From: an uncultured Collinsella sp.
Lineage (GTDB): Bacteria > Actinomycetota > Coriobacteriia > Coriobacteriales > Coriobacteriaceae
Assembly (NCBI GenBank): GCA_902494375.1
Contig: CABUTL010000105.1
Span: 1-5,748, forward strand
Reading direction: 5' to 3'
Length of the DNA: 5,748 nucleotides
Within the stretch, counting starts at the first letter, position 1. Each line of letters begins with the position of its first letter. The notes under the pieces were generated by a model. That model searched no databases. It was given only the letters and a program-made list of their open reading frames with translations, and was not told where the DNA came from. Below are positions 5,042 through 5,748 of the stretch, one piece after another. A program made the position numbers and the translations under genes.

Positions 5042-5748
5042 ATGTGCGGAATTGTCGGCTATACCGGCTCTGATATTGCAAAGAACATCCTGGTCACGGG
5101 TCTTAAGCGTATGGAGTATCGCGGCTATGACTCCTCGGGTGTCGCGCTCGAGGTAGGCGAGGGCGCCGCGGCGCACCTCGACGTCGTCCGCCGCGTGGGC
5201 AAGGTCGCGGGCCTGGAGAGCGAACTTTCCAATATCGACAGCGACGCTACCTGCGGCATTGGCCACACTCGCTGGGCCACTCACGGCAAGCCTTCGGTCG
5301 TTAACGCCCATCCCCACACCAGCTGCGACGGTCGTATCGCCATCGTCCACAACGGCATCATCGAGAACTTCGCCGAGCTGCGCGAGGAGCTGGAGGGTCG
5401 CGGTCATCACTTTAAGAGCGAGACCGACACCGAGGTCTTCGCACATCTGATCGAAGAGGCCTATACCGGGACACATGACCTGATGGCCTCTGTACGCGAG
5501 GCCTGCACTCACGTGGTGGGCGCCTATGGCTTGGCCGCCGTTTCCGCCGATGAGCCTGGCGTGATTGCCGTGGCCCGCAAGGATTCCCCGATCGTAGTCG
5601 GCGTGGGCGAAACCGGCTCCTATGTTGCTTCCGATGTCATCGCGCTCATCGACGCCACCCGCGATGTCGTGGTGCTCGAGGACGGTCAGTTTGCCAAGCT
5701 CACGCCCGCAGGCGTCGAGTACACCGACGAGGCCGGCAACGTTATCGA
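5042..5748 (+). CDS. glmS: Glutamine-fructose-6-phosphate aminotransferase (isomerizing), 5' part
   Basis: The first 235 codons of glmS, cut by the window end. GlmS makes glucosamine-6-phosphate from fructose-6-phosphate and glutamine, the first committed step to UDP-GlcNAc and peptidoglycan, in the cytoplasm. The protein starts MCGIVGYTG: after Met removal Cys2 is the N-terminal nucleophile of the class II glutamine amidotransferase domain. Other expected motifs are YRGYDSSG (26-33), GHTRWATHGKPS (74-85), HNGIIENF (103-110), SETDTEVFAHL and GAYGLAAVS. The glutaminase domain is essentially complete. The two SIS domains that isomerise the sugar would follow outside the window and take a full protein to about 600 residues. 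ATG 5042 is fixed by Cys2 and by AAGGGA (5028-5033) eight bases upstream. No competing family fits as well; amidophosphoribosyltransferase and asparagine synthetase share only the fold. Confidence 0.96.
   Translation, partial: MCGIVGYTGSDIAKNILVTGLKRMEYRGYDSSGVALEVGEGAAAHLDVVRRVGKVAGLESELSNIDSDATCGIGHTRWATHGKPSVVNAHPHTSCDGRIAIVHNGIIENFAELREELEGRGHHFKSETDTEVFAHLIEEAYTGTHDLMASVREACTHVVGAYGLAAVSADEPGVIAVARKDSPIVVGVGETGSYVASDVIALIDATRDVVVLEDGQFAKLTPAGVEYTDEAGNVI

Noticed and set aside
4727..5512. Long upstream extension of the LacI reading frame on the minus strand
   Set aside because: The extra part covers promoters, repeats and the antisense of glmS. The HTH begins at the ATG at 4726, which has a good ribosome binding site.

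Overview
The window is GC-rich, densely coded DNA with short intergenic gaps, strong Shine-Dalgarno sites and hairpin terminators. The gene set (split transketolase, PTS enzyme IIA, LarE, HAD phosphatase, LacI-type regulator, GlmS) and the protein style suggest a gut actinobacterium of the Coriobacteriia, such as Collinsella. This is inference from recognition, not from a database search.

Layout. Positions 1-1490 (+) are the end of a sugar operon: the last codons of the transketolase N-terminal subunit, the complete C-terminal subunit (88-1026) and a fructose/mannitol-type PTS enzyme IIA (1038-1490), closed by a hairpin terminator (1533-1569). Positions 1491-1797 hold no gene but are rich in structure: the terminator, a 51-base REP-like repeat (1571-1621), a 100-base imperfect palindrome (1658-1757) and a short hairpin touching the larE stop codon (1771-1798). 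larE (1798-2676, -) encodes a PP-loop sulfur transferase of nickel-pincer nucleotide synthesis. It diverges from a HAD-family phosphatase (2850-3500, +). The HAD gene converges on a LacI-family regulator (3614-4726, -), and a 23-bp bidirectional terminator hairpin separates them. The 315-base gap 4727-5041 carries a good lacI promoter, a second, inverted copy of the REP-like repeat, another hairpin, a cluster of TGGTAT/ATACCA half-sites, and the leader of glmS. glmS (5042 onward, +) is cut by the window end after its glutaminase domain.

How the genes fit together. Transketolase plus EIIA suggests uptake and phosphorylation of a sugar or sugar alcohol that feeds the pentose phosphate pathway; the permease components would lie upstream of the window. 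GlmS draws fructose-6-phosphate and glutamine into amino-sugar and cell-wall synthesis. larE, the HAD gene and lacI are single-gene transcription units with no obvious functional link to each other, and the REP-like copies in opposite orientation bracket them. No CRISPR array, tRNA, rRNA or transposase gene was seen. The most unusual content is intergenic: the 100-base palindrome, the inverted REP-like pair (one copy overlapping the lacI -35 region) and the half-site cluster before glmS.
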